Assembly: GCF_002099425.1 (NCBI RefSeq)
Contig: NW_018344037.1
Coordinates: 7,091,001-7,155,000, forward strand
Direction of reading: 5' to 3'
Length of the DNA: 64,000 nucleotides
Source: Phascolarctos cinereus
Taxonomy: Eukaryota > Chordata > Mammalia > Diprotodontia > Phascolarctidae
Of this stretch, positions 1 through 10,193 are shown piece after piece. The translations under genes and the position numbers were made by a program. How positions within the stretch are numbered: the first letter of the stretch is position 1; each line of letters begins with the position of its first letter. The notes under the pieces were generated by a model. That model saw only the letters and a list, made by a program, of their open reading frames with translations. It made no database searches and had not been told where the DNA came from.

Positions 1-1390
1 GTAAGAAAAAACTCTTACAGTGGAGAGGAAGTGGGAAGAAATGAGGGAGAGTCATTGAACCTTACTCTCATAAGAATGGGCTCAAAGAGGGAATAACATA
101 CACACTCAAGGGGTATAGACATCTGTTTTACTCTGTAGGAAAGTAAGAGGGGAAGGAGATAGAGAAAGGGTTTAGTGATAGAAAGGAGGGCAGATTGGGG
201 GTAGGGGGTATTCAGAATCAAAACACTTTTGAGGAGGGACAAGATGAAAAAAAGAGAGAAAATAATAAATGGGGTGATAGGATGGAGGAAATACAGTTAG
301 CAATAGTAACTGAAAAAAAATTTGAAACAAGTTCCTATGATAAAGGCCTTATTTCTCAAACATACATGCTATTGAGTCAAATTATAAAGCTAAGTTCCAT
401 TCCCCAATTGATAAATGATCAAAAGACATGAAAAGATAAGTAATCAAAACTATCTATAGACATACAAAAAAATGCTCTAACTCACTATTCATTGAAGAGA
501 TGCAAATTAAAACAATTCTGAGGTACTACCTCATACCTATTAGATTGGCTAATTGGACAGAATAGGAAAATGACAAATATTGGAGTGATGTGAGAAAAAT
601 GAGACAATGCACTGTTTGTGGATTTAAGAAATGATTCAACCATTCTGTAGAGCAATTCAGAATTATTCCCAAAGGGCTATAAAACCATACATATCCTTTG
701 ACCTAGCAATATCACTACTAGGTCTGTAACCCAAAGGAGATTAAAAAAGGAAAAAAGGGCAGATATGTACAAAAATATTTGTAGCAGATCTTTCTTGGTG
801 ACAAGGAATTGGAAATTGGGGGGGTGCCCATTAACTGGGGAATGCCTGAACAAACTGGTATGTGATAATGAAGGAATACTATTGTGCTATAAGAAATGAT
901 GAATAGGATATTCTCAGAAAAAGCTGGAAAGACTTTCATAAGCTAACGGAAAGTGAAATGCACCATGTCCAAAGTAACAGCAATATTGTAAGATGATCAG
1001 CTGTGAACGACCGAGCTATTCTCAGCAATACAAATGATCCAAGACAACTCAGAAGTACTTATGATAAAAAATTCTATCCATCCCAAGAGAAAGAAGTGAT
1101 GGTGTCTGCATACAGATTGAAGCTTATTATTATTTTTTACTTTCTTTATATTTATTGAATTTTTTTGGGGGGGTCTGTGTTTTCTTTTACATGACTAATA
1201 TGGACGTATTTTGCATGACTACACATGTATAACCTATATCAAATTGCTTGCTTTCTCAATGAAGGGGGATGGAGAGAGAGGAAGGGAGAGACTTTGGAAC
1301 TCCTAGTTTCCAAAACCAATGTTAAAAATTGTTTTTACATGCAACTGGGGAAAATAAAATGCTAAGTATTTTTTTTAAAAAAGAACAACA
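1..1390 (+). mobile_element. L1 copy A: LINE-1 derivative lacking most of ORF2
   Basis: The copy enters from the left edge. Positions 1-290 match the purine-rich spacer between ORF1 and ORF2 of copy B on the opposite strand (B about 7460-7750). At 290-304 the start of ORF2 is visible (AGTAACTG corresponds to ATAACTG of B). The sequence then jumps at about 305-312 to the last 235 or so codons of ORF2. The ORF2 tail encodes degraded forms of the conserved C-terminal block (CPS.GEW, YCAIRNDE). The 3'UTR runs from about 1005 and ends in an AATAAA signal near 1355 and an A-rich tail near 1375-1390. Endonuclease and reverse transcriptase are absent. The copy is non-autonomous and has no long open frame. 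Its 5' end and target-site duplication lie outside the window. Confidence 0.85.
312..1005 (+). pseudogene. L1 copy A, ORF2 C-terminal remnant
   Basis: The sense strand matches the C-terminal segment of L1 ORF2 after the reverse transcriptase domain. It aligns along its length with 4440-3721 of copy B and 55174-54381 of copy C, read on their coding strand. Recognisable blocks include the GATAAAGGCC motif near 341, the CCCCAATTGATAAATG block near 402 and the AATGATGAATAGG block near 893. Stops and small indels interrupt every frame. It has no catalytic residues and no coding capacity. Confidence 0.8.
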
Positions 1391-1539
1391 AAATGGCAAA
1401 TGTATCAAAAGTCCTAAATTATCAGGAAAATAATTCATTCCAAACAGCTAAAACTATCTTATGAAGTATTAAAATCCAAGAACAAACAGGCCTTCCTCCT
1501 TCTTCCCTGTCCCCAGCTTATAAATAAGTCAGTACCAAC

Positions 1540-1680
1540 TCACAAAGATTAAATGACTATGTTCTGGGCACTGTGATAAATTTTTGGGATATGCCAAAAG
1601 TCAAAAATACCCTCCCATCTCTCAAAGAGCTCACAAACTAGTGGAAGAGCTCACAGTCTAATAGGTAAATAAAGAAAGAA
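1540..1680 (-). mobile_element. L2 fragment
   Basis: The stretch has the order typical of the reverse complement of an L2 3' region: a GGGCACTGTG block, then a CTC(A)AAGAGCTCACA block, then a short AGTCTAATAG block. It is short and strongly diverged. The flanks 1391-1539 and 1681-1915 hold nothing I recognise. Confidence 0.6.
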
Positions 1681-1915
1681 TCATCTCCGTACCATTCATA
1701 AAGTTTTTCTTTAAGTTAAGATATTAAGGTAAGCCACCAGATTTTAGTGGATTTTGCAATGTATAGGCATAATTTTAGAAATGAAAACATACTTCCTCTT
1801 TGACAGGTTTAATCAACATATTATAATATATTATTTCAGTCAAAAATATGTCAAACAGTGGATTTCCCTGAGAGGAAGAAAGACAAATTCATATTTGTAT
1901 TAAAACCTGTTATTG

Positions 1916-1930
1916 TAATTATAGTGAATG
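1916..1930. repeat. Left direct repeat (TSD) of L1 copy A'
   Basis: TAATTATAGTGAATG lies immediately before the L1 5' terminus. It recurs at 2863-2877 as TAATTATAGTTAATG, with 14 of 15 bases identical. This is the expected footprint of target-primed insertion. Confidence 0.75.
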
Positions 1931-2862
1931 GAGAGCCAAGATGGCGGCATGAAAGCAGTGACTTGCTTGAACTCTCCCCCAAACTCCTCAAACACCTGTA
2001 AAAAAATGGCTCTAAACAAATTCTAAAGCAGCAGAACCCACAAAAAGACAGAGTAAAACAAATTTCCAGCCCAAGACAGCCTGGATGGTTGATCGGAAAG
2101 GCATAACACACAGGGCGGGGAGAGGAATGTAGTTCAGAGTGGGCACACAGGCCACAGTGAACCTGGAGCAGGCCTCAGAGGAACGAATCACAGACAGCTG
2201 TGGCCATTTCCAGACTCCTCAATCCATGAACACCAAAGACAACTTGGGAGGTCAGTGGGGAAAGTCTGTTTTTTCGGTGAGAGAAGAGCTAGGTCAGAGT
2301 CAGTTCCAAAGCACAGAGGGCAGAGCATGGTGCCAGGAGTGTGGGGGGTTGGGGGTGGCTGTGTCCTGAGCTTCCGGCCCACTGACTAAGGGGGAATCAA
2401 ATGATGATTGGAGTGGGACTGCAGGGATCTCTTTGTCAGTGCTGAGGCAGGAATCTCTTGCTTTGCCCATGCTTGGATCTGGGTCACAGTTCTGGGTGGC
2501 AGTCCTGGGGTGAGGAGGAGTGCTGGCCAGGTTGAGCTTGTAGTGGGTGCAGAGAAAACCCTTCTCACAGTTCCAAAAGAGACAAAGACTGCTTGTGGCA
2601 GGTCACTCAAAGACAGAGTATAGGCAGGAAAAGACAACATCGACCCTTATCTACACTTGGAAGAATGAAAATTTACAGGTCCCTAGAAGTATCTCTGAAA
2701 ACAGTTATACAAGCCCCCAAAGCTTGGGATAGTATATTCTCCACTTTGGAAGCAGACTCTTACCTAACAAAGAGTTTAAAACTCAAATAGTTAGCTGGGA
2801 TCATGACCAAACCTTGCAAAAAGAGTCAGACTATATTATCTTACTTTGGTGACAAAGAAGAT
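1931..2862 (+). mobile_element. L1 copy A': 5'UTR plus first codons of ORF1, 3' part missing
   Basis: The element starts with GAGAGCCAAGATGGCGG, the usual form of an L1 5' terminus with a YY1-like site. It continues as a relatively GC-rich leader of about 870 bp. An ATG at 2803 opens a 20-codon frame starting MTKPCKKSQ, which resembles the basic N terminus of L1 ORF1 (compare MSKKKRTID in copy C), and stops at 2863-2865. The element ends there with no ORF1 body, ORF2, 3'UTR or poly(A). Direct repeats at 1916-1930 and 2863-2877 bracket exactly this segment, so it looks like a complete insertion event rather than a deletion remnant. The leader differs in sequence from that of copy C and belongs to another L1 lineage. 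Confidence 0.7.
1936..1947 (+). promoter_or_regulatory. YY1-like site at L1 5' terminus
   Basis: CCAAGATGGCGG begins 6 bases inside the element. In primate L1 a YY1 site with core AAATGG/AAGATGG close to the 5' end sets accurate transcription start. The same arrangement in this marsupial copy is visible in the sequence; its function here is inferred. Confidence 0.55.
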
Positions 2863-2877
2863 TAATTATAGTTAATG
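2863..2877. repeat. Right direct repeat (TSD) of L1 copy A'
   Basis: TAATTATAGTTAATG matches the left copy at 1916-1930 with a single G/T difference at the eleventh base. It directly follows the abrupt end of the L1 sequence. Confidence 0.7.
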
Positions 2878-3239
2878 AAGATTCAGTAATTTAGGGTTAT
2901 AATACTTCACTGAAGGGGGCTACTAGTAACCTCTCTTTTTGGGGTAGGAAGGATGAGAGTATAAATAAGACTCAGCTGAATATGCCAAAGGGAAGGGGAA
3001 GAGGTACAAAAGAAGTAAAGAACTTTTGCAAAACTCTGAGAAAAAAATTTCTCCTTATCACTTTATTCCAAAAATTCATAAAATTTAACTAGTGGAATTA
3101 TATATTTCAGTTTAATCTATTAATTTAAGAAAAATAATATATATCATATTTAACATTTCAAATCCACAAACTAGAAATAAAAACAAATTACAAATGTTCT
3201 TAGAGTTCAGGAAATTTGCTATCTAATTGTGAAATGACT
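2878..3239. other. Unassigned AT-rich stretch
   Basis: No gene is seen. A segment around 2915-3050 is G/A-rich and could belong to a repeat I do not recognise. The rest is low-complexity AT. Confidence 0.4.
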
Positions 3240-3416
3240 GATAAAAATGTTGGATCTACTGATATTTATGATGTGTTCTGTAAGCTGGAATACAAAAAGG
3301 ACAAAGGAAAAGTCTACAGAAAATAATTTAAGACCTATGAAGATTTTTGGGTTCCTTTCAGCTAGGGTATCAGTGAAGGAATCATAGAAGAAATGATATC
3401 TGAAAAGGATATTGAA
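3240..3416 (-). mobile_element. L2 fragment, left arm, split by L1 copy B
   Basis: The segment resembles the reverse complement of L2 (AGGAATCATAGAAGAA... GATATTGAAGAAT). It continues directly at 8671 with TAATAGGCA once L1 copy B is removed. The same joined order can be followed in the L2 copy at 22590-22660. L1 B therefore inserted into a pre-existing L2. Confidence 0.6.
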
Positions 3417-3430
3417 GAATATGAGGATTC
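3417..3430. repeat. Left diverged TSD of L1 copy B
   Basis: GAATATGAGGATTC pairs with GAACACCAGAATTC at 8657-8670. Ten of 14 bases match and three of the four differences are transitions, as expected for an old insertion. Confidence 0.5.
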
Positions 3431-3720
3431 TTTTTTTTTCAATAAAAACATAGTATTTATTATTTAGGCTTTCTTTTTTACATTCCTATTAAATATATTT
3501 TCTCATTAGTGATGTTGTAAGGAAGAATTAGAAACAATAGGAGGAACCACCAGAAAGAGGAAACAAAACACAACAGAAGAAAAAAATAGCAAATGGTATG
3601 CTTCCATCTGCATTCAAACTCCATAGTTCTTTCTTTAGATGTGGATAGCATTTTCCATCATGAGACTTTTGGAGACATCTTAGATCATTGCATTGCTGAG
3701 AAGGGTTGAGTCTATCAATA

Positions 3721-6700
3721 TTAGTCATCACACAACATGACTGTTACTGTGTACAATGTTCTCCTGCTTCTGCTCATTTCACTCAGCATCAGACCATACA
3801 AGTGTTTCCAGGTTTTTCTGAAGTCAGCCTGTTCATCATTTCTTATAGCACAATAGTATTCCATTACATTCATATACCACAACTTGTTCAGCCATTCCCC
3901 TATTGATGGGCATCGTCTCAATTTCCCATTCTTTGCCACCACAAAAAGAGCTGCTATAAATATTTTTGTACATGTTGGTCCTTTTCCCATTTGTATGATC
4001 TCTCTGGGATATAGCCCTAACAGTGCTATGGCTGGGTCAAAGAGAATGCACATTTTTATAGCCCTTTGGGCATACTTCCAAATTGTTCTCCAAAATGGTT
4101 GGATCATTTCACAACTCCACCAACAATGCATTAGTTCCAATTTTCCCACATCTTCTCCAACATTTATCATTTTACTGTTTTGTCATGTTGGCCAATCTGA
4201 TAGGTATGATGTGGTATCTTAGAGTCGTTTTGATTTGCATTTCTCTAATAAATACTGATTTAGATCATTTTTTTATATGACTGTAGATAGCTTTAATTTC
4301 TTCATCTGAGAACTGCCTGTTCATATCCCTTGACCTTGATCAATTGGGGAATGACTTGTATTCTCATACAGTTGACTTAATTCTCTGTATAGTTCAGAAA
4401 TGAGGCCATTGTCAGAGAGACTGGTTATAAAAATTATTTCCCAAATTTCTACCTTCCTTCTAATCTTGTTGCATTGGCTTTGTTTGTGCAAAAACTTTTC
4501 AATTTAATGTAATCAAAATTATCCATTTTGCTTTTCATAATGTTCTCTATCTCCTTTTTGGTCATGAATTCTTCTGTTCTCCATAGATCTGATAGGTAAA
4601 CTATTCCTTGTTCTCCCAGTTTTTTGTATCAGCCTTTATATCTAAGTCATGAACCATTTTGACTTTATTTTGGTATATGGTGTGAGATTTGGGTCTATGC
4701 CTAGTTTCTGCCATACTCTTTTCCAGTTTTCCCAGCAGTTTTTTTCAAAGAGTGGGTTCTTATCCCAGAAGCTGGGGTCTTTGGGTTTATCAAATAATAG
4801 ATTACTATAGTCATTGACTACTGTGTCTTGCATATTTAACCTATTCCACTGATCCACCTCCCTATTTCTTAGCCAGTACCAAGCAGTTTTGATGATTGCT
4901 GCTTTATAATACAATTTAAGATCTGGAATTGCTAGGCCACCTTCCCTGCATTTCTTTTCATTAGTTCCTTTGATATTCTGGACCTTTTGTTTTTCCAAAT
5001 GAATCTTGTTATTATTTTTCTAACTCTATAAAATAATTTTTGGTAGTTTGATTGGTATGGCACTGAATAAGTAAACTTAGGTAGGATTGTCATTTTTATA
5101 TATTAGCTTGGCCTACCCATGAGCAACTGATGTTTTTCCAATTATTTAGATCTGATTTTATTGTGTGAAAAGTGTTTTGTAATTGTGTTCATAGAGTTCC
5201 TGGGTTTGTTTTGGGAGGTAGACTCCTAAATATTTTTAATGTCTACAGTAAGTTTAAATGGGATTTCTCTTTCTATCTCTTGCTGTTGGGCTTTGTAGTA
5301 ATATGTGAAATGATTTATTTTATAGCCTGCAACTTTGCTAAAGTTGTTTATTATTTCAAGTAGTTTTTTACTTGATTCTCTAGGATTCTCTAAGTATATC
5401 ATCATGTCATCTGCAAAGAGTGATAGCTTTGTTTCTTCTTTGCCTATTCTAATGCCTTCAATTTCTTTTTCTTCTCTTATTGCTAAAGCTAAGTTTCCAG
5501 TATATTGAATAACAGTGGTGATAATGGACATCCTTGTTTCACCCCTGATCTTATTGGAAATGCTTCTAGCTGTCCCCATTACATATAATGCTTGCTGAAG
5601 GTTTTATAGACTATTTTTTTAAGGAAGACTCCATTTATTGCTTTAGTGTTTTTAATAGGAATGGGTGTTGTATTTTCAAAAGCTTTTTCTGCATCTATTG
5701 AGATGATCATGTGGTTTCTGTTGGTTTTGTGTTGATATGCTCAATGATGCTGATAGTTTTCCTAATATTGAACCAACCCTGCATTCCTGGTATAAATCCT
5801 ACCTGGTCATAGTGTATTATTCTTGTGATAAGTTGCTGTAATCTATTTGCTAGTATTTTGTTTAAAATTTTTGCATCTATATTCATTAGAGAAATTGGTC
5901 TATAATTTTCTTTCTCTATTTTGATTCTTCCTGGTTTGGGTATCAACACCATATTTGTATCATAAAAAGAATTTGGTAAGACTCCTTCTTCACCTATTTT
6001 CCCAAATAGTCTATATAGTATTGGAATTAATTGTTCTTTAAATGTTTGATAGAATTCATGTAAATCCATCTGGCCCTGGAGATTTTTTCCTAGGGAGTTC
6101 ATCAATGGCTTGTTCAATTTCTTTTTCTGAGATGGGGTTATTTAAGTATTTTACTTCCTCTTCGTTAATCTGGGCAATTTATATTTTTGTAAATATGTAT
6201 CCATTTCACTAAGATTGTCAAATTTGTTGGCATATAGTTGGGCAAAATAATTCCTAATTATTGTTTTAATTTCCTCTTCCTTGGTGGTAGCTTCACCCTT
6301 TTCATTCTTGATACTAGTAATTTGGTTTTCTTCTTTCTTTTTTTTTATAAATTAACCAAAGGCTTTATCTATTTTATTGTTTTTTCATAAAACCAGCTCT
6401 TAGTTTTATTTATTAGTTCAATAGTTTTCTTAATTTCAATTTTTAATTTTTCCTTTGGTTTTCAATATTTCTAATTTGGTGTTTAGTTGAGGATTTTTAA
6501 TTTGTTCTTTTCTAGTTTTTTTTTTGTTGCCCAATTCATTAATCTCCTCTTTTTCTATTTTATTTATGTAAGCATTTAGAGATATAAAACTTCCCCTAAG
6601 AACTGCTTTTGCTGCATCCCATAAGTTTTGGTATGTTGTCTCATTATTGTCATTCTCTTGAATGAAATTATTGATTGTTTCTATGATTTGTTGTTTGACC

Positions 6701-7454
6701 CAATCATTTTTTAGGATTAGATTATTTAGTTTCCAATTATTTTTTAGTCTATCTTTCCATGGCCCTTTATTATATAATTTTTATTGCATCATGATCTGAA
6801 AAGGATGCATTTAATATTTCTGCCTTTCTGCATTGGATTGTGAGGTTTTTATGCCCTAGTACATGGTCAATTTTTGTGTATGTGCCATGTACTGAGAAAA
6901 AAGTATATTCCTTTCTATCCCCATTCAGTTTTCTCCAGAGGTCTATCATACCTAACTTTTCTAATGTTCTATTCACCTCCTTAACTTCTTTCTTGTTTAT
7001 TTTGTGGTTAGATTTATCTAGTGAGAGGGGAGGTTGAGGTCCCCACTAGTATAGTTTTTGTCTATTTCTTCCTGTAACTCCCTGAACTTCTCCTCTAAGA
7101 ATTGGATGCTATACCATTTGGTTATATGTGTTTAGTAATGATATTACTTCATTATCTTGGTGCTTTTTAGCAGTATGTAGTTTACTTCCTTATTGATTTT
7201 GATAATATCTATTTTTTGTTTTTGCTTTGTCTGAGATCAGGATAGCCTCCCTTGCTTTTTTTTAGTTCAGCTGAAGCATAATATATTCTGCTCCAATTTT
7301 TTACCTTCACCCTGTGTGTGTGTACTCTTTTTCAAATGTGTTTTCTGTAAAAACATATTGTAGGATTATGGTTTTTAATCCATTCTATTATTCACTTCTG
7401 TTTTATGGAAGAGTTCATCCCATTCACATTCACAGTTATGATTACTATCTGCAT
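3721..7454 (-). pseudogene. L1 copy B ORF2 (endonuclease-reverse transcriptase) remnant
   Basis: ORF2 of LINE-1 encodes an AP-like endonuclease, a reverse transcriptase and a C-terminal segment used in target-primed reverse transcription. An ATG at 7454 opens MQIVIITVNVNGMNS, the family's endonuclease start. The endonuclease catalytic end FSDHDAI lies in the open stretch 6976-6770. RT motifs [14 protein letters not shown] and [12 protein letters not shown] are in 6117-5707. The RT active-site box FADDMM is at about 5417-5400. The post-RT block EGGLAIPDLKLYY is in 4998-4642. The C terminus with HCWWSCEMIQPFW and YCAIRNDE is in 4170-3721. The length of about 1,245 codons is normal for the family. 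Many stops and frameshifts break it, the first a TGA about 20 codons from the start. Confidence 0.9.
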
Positions 7455-8112
7455 TTTTCTCTCCATCCTTCCTCCCCCCATTTATGCTTTTCTTTCTCCT
7501 TTCTCTTCTTTTTTCTCCCTCCTCACTAGTGTTTCGCTTTTGACCACTGCCTCTCTCACTCCCGCCTCCCTTCTTTTAGCCCTCTCCCTTTCCTTTCCCT
7601 TTACCCATACTACTTTTCCCTCCTTTCTCTCTCCCCTCCATTTTCTTTGCCCTTTTTCTCTCCTACTGCCTATAGGGCTAGTTAGATTTCTATACCTAAC
7701 TGATTATGTTATTCCCTTCTTGAGCCAAATCTGATGAGAGTAAGGTTCAAACAATGCTCATCTCCCTCCCTTCTTTCCCTCTGTTATAAAAGGTTTTTGT
7801 GCCTTTTCCTGTAATGTAATTTACCCTTATATGCTCCTCCTTTCCTTTTCTCTCAGTTTTCTTAGATCAGATTAATCCACTTACTTGGATCCATTTAATC
7901 AATTTGATTAGATTTTTTTTATCATTATATCAAAGTCAACTTATATCCACCCCGTTTATGTATACCCTTTGAACACGGTGTAATAACAATACAGTTCTGA
8001 AGAGTTACAAGAGTCATCTTTCCATGTAGGTATGTAAACAGTTTGCCCTTATTAACAACATGTTGTATTTTCTGTCCCATTTACCTTTTTATGTCTCTTC
8101 TGAGCCTTGTAT
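7455..8112 (-). other. L1 copy B inter-ORF spacer, purine-rich on the sense strand
   Basis: About 650 bp separate the ORF1 stop from the ORF2 start. The part at 7455-7680 is almost all C/T on the plus strand, hence purines in the L1 RNA. The same spacer is seen in copy A (1-290) and copy C (about 55500-56118). Primate L1 has only about 60 bp here, so the long spacer marks this lineage. Its role is unknown. Confidence 0.75.
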
Positions 8113-8656
8113 TTGAAGATCAGATTTTCTGTTGAGCTCTGGTCTTTTTATCAGGAAGATTTGGAAGTCCCTTTTTCATTGAATTTCCATCTCTTCCTGA
8201 AGGATCATGCTAATTTTCACTGGGTAGTTGATCCTTGGTTGTAATCCAAGCTCCTTTGCCTTATGGAATATTATATTCCACACCCATGGTCTTTTAATGT
8301 AGAAGTTGCAAAGTCCTGTGTAATCCTGATTGTGGTTCCATGATATTTAAATTGTTTCTTGCTGGCTGTTTTCCATATTTTCTCTTTGACCTGGTAATTT
8401 TGGAATTTGGCTACTATATTCCTTGGTGTTTTCAATTTGGGATCTCTTTCAGGAGGTGATGGGTGGATTCTTTCTATAGCTGTTTTACCCTCCACTTCTA
8501 GGACCTCAGGGCAGTTTCCTTTATGATTTCCTGAAAGACACTCTTTAGGCTCTATTTCTCATGTTCTTTTTCAGGTAGACAAATAATTTTTAAATTGTCT
8601 CTCCTGGATCAATTTTCCAGGTCAGTTGTTTTACCGATGAAGTGTTTTATGTTTTT
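8113..8656 (-). pseudogene. L1 copy B ORF1 C-terminal remnant
   Basis: L1 ORF1 is a trimeric RNA-binding chaperone made of a coiled coil, an RRM and a C-terminal domain. The open stretch 8495-8271 contains RNIVAKFQNYQVKEKIW and KKQFKYHGTTIRITQD, the RRM/CTD part of the family. The copy is cut at 8656 close to the end of the coiled-coil region. The frame is broken. Confidence 0.8.
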
Positions 8657-8670
8657 GAACACCAGAATTC
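8657..8670. repeat. Right diverged TSD of L1 copy B
   Basis: GAACACCAGAATTC follows the last L1-matching base and pairs with 3417-3430. Confidence 0.5.
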
Positions 8671-9100
8671 TAATAGGCACATATTTGAAATAATCACATT
8701 CTAGGCCTGGAAAAATACACCAACGTTCAGAGCTGATAGGGTATGAGAAGATCTGAGAAAAACTAGTATTCCAGTTTGTCGACACCATATTTTGTATAAA
8801 ATACAGTAGGCTGTCAGTAGTTGCAAGAGTATAGGATAAGTTGCCTGAGAAATCATTTAATACTTTTTTTTTTACCCATGGAAAACCTGGAGATAAAACA
8901 TCTTGTTCAGAGAGACAGAGAGAGTACTCTACCACGGGAGGCAAGAAATTTTCTCTCATACTACTCTAGGTGGGAATAAAATTGGAGAGCACCTTAAATA
9001 CAGATTAAGTTATCATTATTTATTTATTTTTGATTGGAAATGGAGAGTTACTGAAGTGGTTTGAATAGTGAAGATACACACCAAAGTATGTAATTTCAGA
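8671..9100 (-). mobile_element. L2 fragment, right arm
   Basis: This continues the L2 interrupted at 3416. Two recognisable pieces are TAATAGGCA...CATTCTAGGCCTGG (8671-8715) and the GGAGAGTTACTGAAGTGG...TGAATAG block (9042-9070). The second corresponds to a segment shared by the L2 copies at 13590, 22870, 26815 and 30520. The middle is poorly matched. Confidence 0.5.
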
Positions 9101-9124
9101 GTTAGAAAGGATATCAAAAGGAAG

Positions 9125-9345
9125 GAAGGAAGGAGGGGAAGATGCATTTAAATAGCACCTATTATGTACTAAACACTGTGCTAAATGATATACATTTAAT
9201 CCACCTAGAAGCCACATAGTCCAGCTTGTACCTGACCTGGAGCCCATTCCAATACACCTCTAAGTAGTAAGCTACTTCTGCTTTAAGACCCTTAGTGATA
9301 GGGCATTTACTGCATTAAGATAACAGCCAATCTCATATAGGGAAA
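9125..9345 (-). mobile_element. MIR fragment followed by a possible L3/CR1 fragment
   Basis: At 9140-9205 the order TAGCACCTATTATGTACTAAACACTGTGCTAAATG is a reversed MIR 3' end. At 9222-9335 the GCTACTTCTGCTTTAAGACCCTTAGTGATAGGGCA text resembles the CR1/L3 segment that also occurs near 39190. Both are short and old. The second call is tentative. Confidence 0.45.
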
Positions 9346-9932
9346 CATCTAATCAGATAAAAATTATTTAGAAATAAGAATTTGCATCATTATATAGCTA
9401 ATGGTCACATATTGGAGTCTAGAGTCACTGGAGTGCTTGGTGGGAAATGGATGCTGGAGCATAGGAAGATACCCGGAATGTGGTGTTATAAGTCTCTGTC
9501 CAAGCAAAATATGGTGAATCCATAAAAAAGGTTTCAAATCACATTTTTACTCTGAAGGAAAAATGGAGAGCATAATGACAACAGTTTGATGTTATGAGGG
9601 AAAGTGTTTAGAAAGATCAAGTTGTGTTGGGTCAACCTTCTTTAATATAGGACTCCAAGTAATCAGCTGAGTAACTTGGACATGGTAATTGATCTGGAAA
9701 CTTGACAATAGAGGAAATAATTTGGAAAAAAGCATTGTTGGAAGTGTGATAGGAAGTCAATTTTAAAAGAATGATAGTATTCAATGAACAACGAGGGCCC
9801 AATTGAGGTTATGATGGATGAATGTGTCATGGTTTCAACACCATATATGACTGTGATTTCTGTCATCGATGTCCTGTGGCTCAAAGGTAGGAGTAGAAGA
9901 AGCTGATGGTGAGGGTGACTTGGAATAGGAAT
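9346..9932. other. Unassigned single-copy-like stretch
   Basis: I see no gene and no clear repeat family here. Confidence 0.4.
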
Positions 9933-10193
9933 TAATAAGTTTGTGATAAAAAGATAATCTCATAATTGTAAATAGTAACTCTTTTGCTGAAACATGGAAA
10001 TACATTTTCATGATAGAAAATACATAAATGAATCTTTCCAAAATGTCATTATGAAGGCTAATGTAATAAGTTTGTAATAAAAAGATAATCTCACAATTGA
10101 AAATAGTAACTCTTTTGCTGAACATGGAAATACATTTTCACGATAGAAAATACATAAATGAATCTTTCCAAAATATCGTTATGAAGGCTAATA
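9933..10193. repeat. Tandem duplication, 131 bp and 130 bp units
   Basis: Unit 1 is 9933-10063 and unit 2 is 10064-10193. Both start TAATAAGTTTGT and end GAAGGCTAAT. They differ at about seven bases plus one single-base deletion, so they are about 94% identical. The unit is not a recognised transposon. Small ORFs on both strands across it are fortuitous. Confidence 0.92.

Larger units (their letters stand above)
3431..8656 (-). mobile_element. L1 copy B: near-complete decayed LINE-1, truncated within ORF1
   Basis: On the minus strand the order is partial ORF1 (8656-8113), a long inter-ORF spacer (8112-7455), full-length but broken ORF2 (7454-3721), a short 3'UTR (3720-3431) and a T tract on the plus strand at 3431-3439 marking the poly(A) side. 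The 5'UTR and ORF1 N-terminal part are missing, so the copy is 5'-truncated. Its length of 5.2 kb agrees with the loss of about 1.2-1.5 kb of 5' sequence. It sits in an L2 fragment and has a 14-bp diverged TSD. It cannot encode working proteins. It is the best reference in the window for reading copies A, C and D. Confidence 0.92.
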
